Assembly (NCBI GenBank): GCA_016295665.1
Contig: JAEDKS010000142.1
Span: 1-6,338 of the forward strand
Direction: 5' to 3'
Length of the DNA: 6,338 bases
From: Clostridia bacterium
Lineage (GTDB): Bacteria; Bacillota; Clostridia; Christensenellales; Aristaeellaceae
Of the stretch, positions 1 through 5,847 are shown one piece after another. The notes under the pieces were generated by a model. It searched no databases and was not told the DNA's origin. It saw only the letters and a program-made list of their open reading frames with translations. Every line of letters begins with the position of its first letter. Within the stretch, counting starts at the first letter, position 1. The position numbers and the translations under genes are program-made.

Positions 1-1118
1 ACACCTTCGCCAACATCATGGGCCCGGTGAACAACAACCTGGGCCACCTGAGCTACGTGCTGTGCGCGGTGGCGGGCGCGGCGCTGTCTCTCTTGGGCGG
101 CGGGCTGACGCTGGGCTCGCTGGTGGCGTTCCTCCAGCTGAACAGGAACTTCTCCCGCCCCGTCAGCCAGATCAGCCAGCAGATGACCTCCATCATCATG
201 GCCATGGCCGGTGCCAGCCGCGTGTTCGCCCTGATGGACGAGCAGCCCGAGACCGATGACGGCTACGTGGAGCTGGTGAACGCGGAGCTTGGAGCGGACG
301 GCACCCTGAAGGAGACGGAGAAGCGCACGGGCGTCTGGGCGTGGAAGCACCCGCATCAGGACGGCACCGTGACCTATCGCCGTCAGGAGGGCGGGGTGGT
401 GTTCAATCAGGTGGACTTCGGCTACGTGCCGGAAAAGACCGTGCTGCATGACATCTCCATGTACGCCATGCCCGGTCAGAAGATCGCCTTCGTGGGCGGC
501 ACGGGCGCGGGCAAGACCACGATCACGAACCTCATCAACCGCTTCTACGACATTCAGGACGGCAAAATCCGCTATGATGACATCAACATCAACAAGATTA
601 AGAAGGCCGACCTGCGCCGCTCCCTGGGCATGGTGCTGCAGGACACCCACCTGTTCACCGGCACGGTGATGGACAACATCCGCTACGGGCGGCTGGACGC
701 CACGGACGAGGAATGCCGCGCCGCCGCCAGGCTCGCCAACGCGGACGGCTTCATCCGCCGCCTGCCCAACGGCTACGACACGCTGCTCACCGGCGACGGC
801 GCGAACCTGTCCCAGGGCCAGCGCCAGCTGCTGGCGATTGCCCGGGCAGCGGTGGCGGATCCGCCCTGCCTGATTCTGGACGAGGCCACCTCCTCCATCG
901 ACACCCACACCGAGACGCTGGTACAGCGCGGCATGGACGCCCTGATGAAGAACCGCACCACCTTCGTGATTGCCCACCGCCTGTCCACGGTGCGCAACTC
1001 GGACTGCATCATGGTGCTGGAGCAGGGCCGCATCATCGAGCGCGGCACCCACGACGACCTGATCGCCCTGAAGGGCAAGTACTATCAGCTCTATACCGGC
1101 AACGCCATCGCCTCGTAA
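1..1118 (+). CDS. ABC exporter half-transporter (TMD-NBD), 3' part only
   Basis: This is the C-terminal 371 codons of a multidrug/lipid-type ABC exporter; the reading frame is open from base 3, so the 5' end lies outside the window. It would use ATP to export a substrate that cannot be named from sequence. Numbering from the Met at base 18: residues 10-40 are the last membrane helices, about 40-75 the helix leading into the ATPase domain, and about 126-366 the nucleotide-binding domain. Visible motifs are an A-loop Tyr136 (VDFGY), Walker A GGTGAGKTT (160-168, Lys166), Q-loop Gln208, signature LSQGQ (264-268), Walker B LILDE with catalytic Glu289, D-loop SSID, and switch His320. An extra segment of roughly 40 residues (about 85-125, containing TGVWAWKHPHQDGTVTY) sits between the two domains. 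The intact Glu combined with LSQGQ instead of LSGGQ suggests the consensus half of a heterodimer, with its partner probably just upstream; that is inference. Confidence 0.95.
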   Translation, partial: TFANIMGPVNNNLGHLSYVLCAVAGAALSLLGGGLTLGSLVAFLQLNRNFSRPVSQISQQMTSIIMAMAGASRVFALMDEQPETDDGYVELVNAELGADGTLKETEKRTGVWAWKHPHQDGTVTYRRQEGGVVFNQVDFGYVPEKTVLHDISMYAMPGQKIAFVGGTGAGKTTITNLINRFYDIQDGKIRYDDININKIKKADLRRSLGMVLQDTHLFTGTVMDNIRYGRLDATDEECRAAARLANADGFIRRLPNGYDTLLTGDGANLSQGQRQLLAIARAAVADPPCLILDEATSSIDTHTETLVQRGMDALMKNRTTFVIAHRLSTVRNSDCIMVLEQGRIIERGTHDDLIALKGKYYQLYTGNAIAS

Positions 1119-1130
1119 GGAAGGCGCACC

Positions 1131-1163
1131 AAAAGGGGAGAGACCGGATGGCCTCTCCCTTTT
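1131..1163. terminator. Bidirectional rho-independent terminator between convergent genes
   Basis: A 7-bp perfect stem GGGAGAG (1136-1142) / CTCTCCC (1153-1159) is flanked by AAAA on the left and TTTT on the right, giving about 11 bp with one bulged G. The loop is 10 nt and may close further through CC/GG. It starts 12 nt after the ABC gene stop. On the minus strand the same hairpin also ends in CTTTT and lies about 45 nt past the stop of the exported-protein gene. The symmetric A and T runs suit termination in both directions. The T run is only four bases, so strength is uncertain. Confidence 0.7.
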
Positions 1164-1207
1164 CCTGTGGATGAATCGCTGTGCGCTTGGATATCCGGCG
1201 ACGGCGC

Positions 1208-2527
1208 TCAGTACGCCTCGGCCCCCGGCTCCTGCAGAATCTGGAATAGCCCGGCCTGGGTTGCCAGGTCCATCAGCGTGACGCAGACGTTGACGGGGGC
1301 CCGGGCCAGCAGGGGCATGGCGCCCGTCAGCATGGGCCGGGCGATGGCGTCCACGAAGTCGCTCAGGGAGTGCTCGTAGAGCGAGAAGATGTTCCAGGTG
1401 TCGTCGATGACGTCCTCCCACTGGGGCCACACCTCAGGTGCCCAGGGGAGCAGGGTGCCCTCCATGCGGACGCGGGTGCCGTCGGAGGCGGTCAGGCGGA
1501 CGGTCACATCGCCGTCCCAGCCCTCGCCGGTCAGGGTGACGGTGCGGGGGGCCTCGGCGGCGTAGGCGGCCTCACAGGTCAGGGTGAAGGGCGCGTTCAC
1601 GGGCAGCGCCACGGGCAGGCCGTTGCCGTTGACGCGCAGGGCCATCAGGGTGCTGCCGTCCTCCCGGGTGGCGTCGGCGGTGATGAGCAGGCTCGCGGTG
1701 TCCCCGTCCCGCGTCCACTGCCAGTCGATCTCCCAGCTGGAGCCGTCGGGCAGCTTGGGCAGGGAGATGTGGGCGTGCTCACCGCTTTCGTCCCAGGTGC
1801 GCTGGAACACGGTGATTTTCCGCAGCTTCCAGGTCTCCTGGTTGTTCTTCACCGTGATGGACATGGAGCTGTCCATCCGGGCGCTGAGCCAGTCCCGCAT
1901 GCCCGCCAGATTGGCGCGGATGGAGCTGGTGACCTGCTCCGGATGCTCACTGAGCCCGGCGACGGACTGGAGCCAGTAGGTGAAGGCCCGGTCGCTCTGG
2001 GACAGGGACAGCAGGGTGTCGCACAGGGTCAGCAGCTGCTTTTTGGTCACGCTGCGGGTGGTCTCCCGGGCGTAGAGCACAGGATAAGCGGCCTCACGCA
2101 TGGCGGCGAAGGCGCTCTGGTGGCTGTAGGGCAGCAGCAGGAACAGGTTCTGCAGCGACAGGGCCAGGTGGGCGTCGATCTTGATGCCGAACTCCAGCGC
2201 CGCCACCATGTCCAGCATGGCGGTCTCGTTCCCCAGCAGGGGGGAGCGCAGGTACCACCGGTGGGGGAGCCCGTAGAGCCGCAATCCGGTGCGGGTCTCC
2301 TCGTCCCCGTCCAGCAGGAAGCTGCCGTCCAGGTCGAAGCTGTCGCCCTGCAGGGCGTAGGTGCCCTGTACCTGCAGCATGTCGAGCAGCTCGCTCAGGG
2401 CGGCGGCGGTGGGGTCACCGGCGGCCTCCATGGCGAAGCGCAGGTCGAAGCGGAAGCCCATCTCCTCGCCCAGGGCGCACCCGGGCACCAGGAGCAGGCA
2501 CAAAAGCAGCGCAATCCATCTCTTCAT
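1208..2527 (-). CDS. Exported protein or lipoprotein of unknown function
   Basis: I do not recognise the family. The 439-residue product starts MKR followed by a Leu-rich hydrophobic stretch and LVPGCALGEE. This is either a lipoprotein signal (Cys17 as the lipidated residue, although Pro before Gly is unusual for a lipobox) or an ordinary signal peptide cut near ALG. The mature part has three zones: residues 25-90, alternating strand-like sequence rich in Gly/Asp (QGTYALQGDSFDLDG); about 90-215, mostly helical; about 220-370, again strand-like and Trp-rich (WEIDWQWTRDGD). A helical C-terminus follows. No membrane anchor is seen after the signal. This pattern resembles periplasmic or surface lipid-binding beta-sandwich proteins such as the LolA/LppX type, but that is only a shape-based guess. 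The ATG at 2527 is preferred over a TTG two codons upstream; GGGG lies 10 nt before it. The gene begins 6 nt after the pyrophosphatase stop and is the last gene of the minus-strand cluster. Confidence 0.85.
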   Translation of the reverse strand: MKRWIALLLCLLLVPGCALGEEMGFRFDLRFAMEAAGDPTAAALSELLDMLQVQGTYALQGDSFDLDGSFLLDGDEETRTGLRLYGLPHRWYLRSPLLGNETAMLDMVAALEFGIKIDAHLALSLQNLFLLLPYSHQSAFAAMREAAYPVLYARETTRSVTKKQLLTLCDTLLSLSQSDRAFTYWLQSVAGLSEHPEQVTSSIRANLAGMRDWLSARMDSSMSITVKNNQETWKLRKITVFQRTWDESGEHAHISLPKLPDGSSWEIDWQWTRDGDTASLLITADATREDGSTLMALRVNGNGLPVALPVNAPFTLTCEAAYAAEAPRTVTLTGEGWDGDVTVRLTASDGTRVRMEGTLLPWAPEVWPQWEDVIDDTWNIFSLYEHSLSDFVDAIARPMLTGAMPLLARAPVNVCVTLMDLATQAGLFQILQEPGAEAY

Positions 2528-2533
2528 GGTCAA

Positions 2534-4150
2534 TCAACCCCACAGCAGGGCCAGCGCGGGCACAATCTGCTTCTTTCGTGACACGACGTGGGGCAGGAAC
2601 ACGTGATGATCCTGCACGTCCACGCCAAAGGCGTTGCGGATGACGTCCGGGTCGCCGTGGAAGATGAGCTCGGTGCCCTCCCGGAGCACGTCGGTGAGCA
2701 TGAGCATCACCATGTCGTAGCCCCGCTCCTCGCCCAGCTTCCCCATGGCCTCCAGCAGCTCGGGCAGCCGCTGGAGCATGTCCCCGGTGTTCAGGCAGGT
2801 CACCTGACCGATGCCCAGCGGGTGTCCGCCGATGTGGAACTCCTTGAAGTCGGTTTTCAGCAGCTCAGCGGCGGGCTTGTCGGTGGACTTGCCCACGGAG
2901 AACAGCTCCCTTCCCAGGGTGTCCAGGTCGATGGCGGCGATGCGGGCGAGGCGCTCGGCGATGCGGCGGTCACGCCCGGTGCAGGTGGGGGACTTGAACA
3001 GCACCGTGTCCGACAGGATGGCCGCCGCCATGAGCCCCGCCAATTTGGGCGAGGGCATGAGCCCGTGCTCCTGGTACATGGTGGCGACGATGGTGGTGGT
3101 GGAGCCCACGGGCTCGTTGCGCATGAACACGGGGTTCCCGGTCTGCACGTCCGCGAGGCGGTGGTGGTCGATGATGGCAACGATGTCGGCCTGCTCCAGG
3201 CCCGACACGCTCTGCCCCTTCTCGTTGTGATCCACCAGCACCACGCGCTTGCGGCGGGGGCGGAGCAGGTGGTAGCGGCTCAGGGTGCCCTGCACCTTGC
3301 CGTCCGCGTCGAGGATGGGGTAGGAGCGGTAGCGGCTCTGCAGCACGGTGTCGCGCACGTCGTCGATGTAGTCGTCCAGATGGAAGTAGACCAGCTTCTC
3401 GGTCTGCGCCACGCGGCTGACGGGCACGGCCTGATAGAGCATGCGGGCGGCGCGGTAGGCGTCGCAGGGCGTGGCGATGAGGCAGGTGGCGGAGGAGCGG
3501 CCCCGGTAGCTCTCCGCCAGGTTGGTCTGGCAGAGGATGACGCAGCTGGCGCCCCGCTCCAGGGCGGTGTCGATGACCTCCCGCTGCTCGCCGCAGATGA
3601 CGATGCACCCCGCGCCCATGCCGCGCAGGGGATCCTGGGGCCCGGGCAGGGCGACGACCACCTCGCCCGAGAGGGTGTCGAACACGTCCTCGTCGTTGTT
3701 GATGATGCGCCCCTCCAGCGCGGAGAGCAGGTTGAACACGGGCACGTCCTCGACCACGGGATGGGAGATGGAGGCCATGTCCTGCTCGGCGATGCCCCCG
3801 GCGGTGACCATGCCGTAGAGGTGTCCGTCCTCGTCGGTGACGGGCAGCGCGGAGATGCCGTCGTTCTGCTGCAGGGCCTCCCAGGCGTAGCTGATGGGCA
3901 CCTGTGCGCTGAGGAGCGGCGGGCGGTCGAAGTCGATGTCGTGCACCTGTGTGCGCACGGTGCGCAGCAGCAGGGGGGCCTCAAAGCCGAAGCGCTCCAG
4001 CAGGAACGCGGTCTCGTCGTTGACGTGCCCCAGCCGGGCGGGGACGTAGTTGCCCTCGCCCAGGGCGTTCTTCAGGGCGGCGTAGGCCATGGCGGACACC
4101 ACGGAGTCCGTGTCCGGGTTGCGGTGACCGAAAACGTAAATGGGTTCCAC
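2534..4150 (-). CDS. Mn-dependent inorganic pyrophosphatase, family II, CBS-DRTGG type
   Basis: A cytoplasmic enzyme hydrolysing pyrophosphate to two phosphates with Mn2+ or Co2+. The 538-residue length fits the regulated CBS-containing subfamily rather than the short ~310-residue form. From the GTG at 4150: the DHH catalytic domain begins with HRNPDTDS (9-16; His9, Asp13, Asp15 metal ligands), is interrupted by a regulatory insert of about 240 residues (CBS about 60-120, DRTGG about 145-240, CBS about 245-295), and resumes with VDHN (Asp307), DHH (328-330) and LSDT (Asp381). The C-terminal DHHA2 domain carries SRKKQ (524-528), which binds pyrophosphate. All expected active-site residues are present. 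In this family, AMP and ADP inhibit through the CBS pair, and ATP or diadenosine polyphosphates activate when DRTGG is present; that is family knowledge. A longer frame starts at a GTG at 4174, but its codons 3-5 are the AGGAGGAGG ribosome binding site, so the start at 4150 is chosen. Confidence 0.96.
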   Translation of the reverse strand: MEPIYVFGHRNPDTDSVVSAMAYAALKNALGEGNYVPARLGHVNDETAFLLERFGFEAPLLLRTVRTQVHDIDFDRPPLLSAQVPISYAWEALQQNDGISALPVTDEDGHLYGMVTAGGIAEQDMASISHPVVEDVPVFNLLSALEGRIINNDEDVFDTLSGEVVVALPGPQDPLRGMGAGCIVICGEQREVIDTALERGASCVILCQTNLAESYRGRSSATCLIATPCDAYRAARMLYQAVPVSRVAQTEKLVYFHLDDYIDDVRDTVLQSRYRSYPILDADGKVQGTLSRYHLLRPRRKRVVLVDHNEKGQSVSGLEQADIVAIIDHHRLADVQTGNPVFMRNEPVGSTTTIVATMYQEHGLMPSPKLAGLMAAAILSDTVLFKSPTCTGRDRRIAERLARIAAIDLDTLGRELFSVGKSTDKPAAELLKTDFKEFHIGGHPLGIGQVTCLNTGDMLQRLPELLEAMGKLGEERGYDMVMLMLTDVLREGTELIFHGDPDVIRNAFGVDVQDHHVFLPHVVSRKKQIVPALALLWG

Positions 4151-4159
4151 GAAAGCGAA

Positions 4160-4168
4160 CCTCCTCCT
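4160..4168 (-). promoter_or_regulatory. Ribosome binding site of the pyrophosphatase gene
   Basis: AGGAGGAGG on the minus strand, 9 nt before the GTG at 4150. It is the best Shine-Dalgarno match in the window and decides the start: an in-frame GTG at 4174 lies upstream of it and would turn the site into Arg codons. Confidence 0.85.
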
Positions 4169-4169
4169 G

Positions 4170-4192
4170 GGCACAGCGGCGCTGCGCGTGCC
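4170..4192 (-). other. Hairpin just upstream of the pyrophosphatase ribosome binding site
   Basis: On the minus strand GGCA and CAGC pair with GCTG and TGCC (8 bp, 3-nt loop) with a four-base CGCG bulge on the 5' side. It ends one base before the AGGAGGAGG site. There is no T run, so it is not a terminator. It could affect translation initiation or protect a processed mRNA end, but GC-rich DNA forms such stems by chance. Confidence 0.35.
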
Positions 4193-4206
4193 GATGCGTG
4201 ATGCGT
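4193..4206. repeat. Short tandem repeat, 2 x GATGCGT
   Basis: Two perfect adjacent copies of the 7-mer GATGCGT (ACGCATC on the minus strand) lie in the 78-nt gap before the pyrophosphatase gene, next to the hairpin. This could be a chance repeat or a small direct-repeat operator; nothing else supports a regulatory role. Confidence 0.3.
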
Positions 4207-4228
4207 GGATGGGGCTGTGGGGGCAGCG

Positions 4229-5140
4229 TCACCAGTCGTCGTCCTCGTCCCCGGTGACCTGCCAGGCGGTGGGCGCGTCGGCGAGGGCCTGCCTCCAGTC
4301 CCGGTTGAGCCGGGTCTGGGTGGCGATGTTGGCGATGCCGTTCTCCTTCTCTCCGATGAAGCGCTGGTAGGCGGTCACGGCGTTCACGGTGACGCTGCCG
4401 TACACGCCGTCCACCTGCTCGGGCCGCAGGAAGCCCACGGCGACCAGCTTCTCCTGCAGCTCGCGCACCTTCTGCCCGGCGCAGCCGGAGCGCATGGTCC
4501 AGTCCGCGACGTCGTGCACGGTGCCGTAGCCGAGGATGCGCACGTAGTCCAGCGCGTAGGTGTTGCGCTGCACCCGGTCGGGGTTGTTGCCCTCCAGCAC
4601 GTGGATGGTGACGCTGCCGTCCTCGGCGCGGGTGCAGTACTCGACCATGGCGACGTGGTCGGTGCTGGTGTCGCTGGTCCAGGTGAAGAACATCCAGTCC
4701 CCGGGCTGGGGGATGTAGGTGCCGGTGGTGATGAAGGTATCATCGCCCTTCATCCACTGGTACCCCCAGCTTTCCAGATTGCCGTTCCTTGTGATGTAGC
4801 GCCCCTGGCTGATGTACCAGGCCCGCCCGGTGTTGGAGCCGGAGTAGCGGGGGTAGGTTTCCCCCAGCAGGCTGGTGCCGTGCTGCTGGTCGACCTGATC
4901 GACGCACCAGTTGAGGTACTCGGCGCACCACTGGGCGGTGGGGTCGCCGGCCCAGGTGCCGTACTTGGTGACGCCGCGGCTGTCCTCGCCCTGACCGACC
5001 TCGTCGGCGGCGACCTCCAGCAGCCACCGCACATAGTCGGGCACGGGCCAGGCGGGCTCGATGACCTCGTCGGCCAGCGCGCCGCCGCCGAGCAGCAGGC
5101 ACAGGGCCGCCAGCACCGCCGGGATGAACAGACGCTTCAC
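4229..5140 (-). CDS. Secreted CHAP-domain amidase/peptidase with peptidoglycan-binding domain
   Basis: A predicted exported cell-wall hydrolase of 303 residues. MKRLF and a hydrophobic run end in GGALA, a signal peptidase I site near residue 23. The CHAP-like domain spans about 40-205: WCAEYLNWCVDQ supplies the nucleophile Cys72, PGDWMFF is the usual mid-domain motif, and DHVAMVEY supplies His162; VLEGNN (Glu183/Asn) fits the third catalytic position. A PG_binding_1-like repeat follows (about 215-280: GQKVRELQEKLVAVGFL, then DGVYGSVTVNAVTAYQ). The protein ends in an acidic GDEDDDW tail. CHAP enzymes cut N-acetylmuramoyl-L-Ala or cross-bridge peptide bonds, which one is not readable here. The start is uncertain among TTG 5161, ATG 5146 and GTG 5140; AAAGGAG is only 2 nt from the ATG but 8 nt from the GTG, so GTG is chosen. 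It begins 17 nt after sfsA, and 78 nt separate its stop from the pyrophosphatase start. Confidence 0.9.
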   Translation of the reverse strand: MKRLFIPAVLAALCLLLGGGALADEVIEPAWPVPDYVRWLLEVAADEVGQGEDSRGVTKYGTWAGDPTAQWCAEYLNWCVDQVDQQHGTSLLGETYPRYSGSNTGRAWYISQGRYITRNGNLESWGYQWMKGDDTFITTGTYIPQPGDWMFFTWTSDTSTDHVAMVEYCTRAEDGSVTIHVLEGNNPDRVQRNTYALDYVRILGYGTVHDVADWTMRSGCAGQKVRELQEKLVAVGFLRPEQVDGVYGSVTVNAVTAYQRFIGEKENGIANIATQTRLNRDWRQALADAPTAWQVTGDEDDDW

Positions 5141-5148
5141 GCGCATCG

Positions 5149-5155
5149 CTCCTTT
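5149..5155 (-). promoter_or_regulatory. Ribosome binding site of the CHAP gene
   Basis: AAAGGAG on the minus strand lies in the 17-nt gap after the sfsA stop. Its 8-nt spacing to the GTG at 5140 is near optimal, against 2 nt to the ATG at 5146, which argues for the GTG start. Confidence 0.75.
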
Positions 5156-5157
5156 TT

Positions 5158-5847
5158 TCAAAGCTCCGCGGGCACCTCCCGCGTCACGGTCAGGGAATCC
5201 GGGGTGGCGTCGCAGACCAGGGCGCGCACCATCACGCCGGCGGCGGCGGCCTCCCTCAGCGCCGCCCCGAAGGCCGGGTCGGTGGCATCGTTGGGCCGCA
5301 GGGCGCGGACGCCGGAGCGCTGCAGCAGGAAGCAGACCGCCGCCTCATAGCCCGCCTCCCGGGCCGCCATCAGCTCCCGCAGGTGCTTCACGCCCCGCTC
5401 CGTGGGCGCGTCGGGGACGAAGGCGGTTCCCTCCCCGTCGAACAATGTCACGCCCTTGATCTCGGCAAAGCCCCGCCGCTCCCCCGTCCGCTCGTAGTAG
5501 AAGTCGAACCGGGAGGTGCCGAAGCGCGTCTCGGCCCTCAGCAGCGTCACCTCCGGCAGGAAGCCGCCCTGCCGGGCCCACTCGGCGAACACGGGGTTGG
5601 GGGCCTGGCTGTCCAGGTTGACCACAAACCCCCGGCTCTGAGCCGCCACCAGGTCGAAGCGGGTCTTGCGCGCCGGGGCATCGGCCTCCTCCAGCCACAC
5701 CCGGGCCCCGGGCACCAGCAGCTCCCGGCAGCGTCCGGTGTTCTTCACATGGCAGCGCTCAACGCCCCCGTCCACCTCGCACAGGGCGATGAAGCGGTTG
5801 GGCCGCTGCAGGAACCGGGCCTCCCGCAGGCGGTGGTACAGCCGCAT
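5158..5847 (-). CDS. sfsA: SfsA, sugar fermentation stimulation protein homologue
   Basis: A full-length member of the SfsA family (229 residues; family members are usually 230-240). The N-terminal OB-like part shows the family pattern RPNRFI (15-20), then CHVKNTGRCREL (32-43) and VPGARV. The C-terminal part shows GTSRFDF (Asp115) and AEIKGVTL (Glu129, Lys131), which matches the Asp...Glu-x-Lys core of PD-(D/E)XK nuclease folds, a clan to which SfsA has been assigned. In E. coli, SfsA was named from raised maltose metabolism when overexpressed and was reported to bind DNA; its real biochemical role is unsettled. The ATG overlaps the TGA of the VanW gene by one base (TGATG), with GGGGGA 3 nt upstream, so translation is probably coupled. 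The product lacks a signal peptide and should be cytoplasmic. Confidence 0.96.
   Translation of the reverse strand: MRLYHRLREARFLQRPNRFIALCEVDGGVERCHVKNTGRCRELLVPGARVWLEEADAPARKTRFDLVAAQSRGFVVNLDSQAPNPVFAEWARQGGFLPEVTLLRAETRFGTSRFDFYYERTGERRGFAEIKGVTLFDGEGTAFVPDAPTERGVKHLRELMAAREAGYEAAVCFLLQRSGVRALRPNDATDPAFGAALREAAAAGVMVRALVCDATPDSLTVTREVPAEL

Noticed and set aside
713..1174. An open frame of 153 codons overlapping the end of the ABC gene and the terminator
   Set aside because: Arg/Pro/His-rich out-of-frame translation of the ATPase domain; it also runs through the hairpin.
2528..2541. TTG at 2533 as start of the exported-protein gene
   Set aside because: It adds only two residues, has a poorer distance from the GGGG element and competes with an ATG at 2527 that gives a standard MKR signal peptide start.
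1370..2581. A 403-codon plus-strand open frame antisense to the exported-protein gene
   Set aside because: Gly/Gln/Val/His-rich shadow with no signal or fold. The minus-strand frame has a signal peptide, an operon-like position and balanced composition.
2588..4201. A 537-codon plus-strand open frame antisense to the pyrophosphatase gene
   Set aside because: Its translation is a low-complexity mix of Gly, Val, His, Gln and Asp with no domain, as expected from the complement of a GC-rich gene with few A/T third positions. The minus-strand frame encodes a complete, recognisable enzyme.
4205..5350. A 381-codon plus-strand open frame antisense to the CHAP and sfsA genes
   Set aside because: It runs across two well-supported genes and their junction and has shadow composition (Val/Gly/Ala/His).
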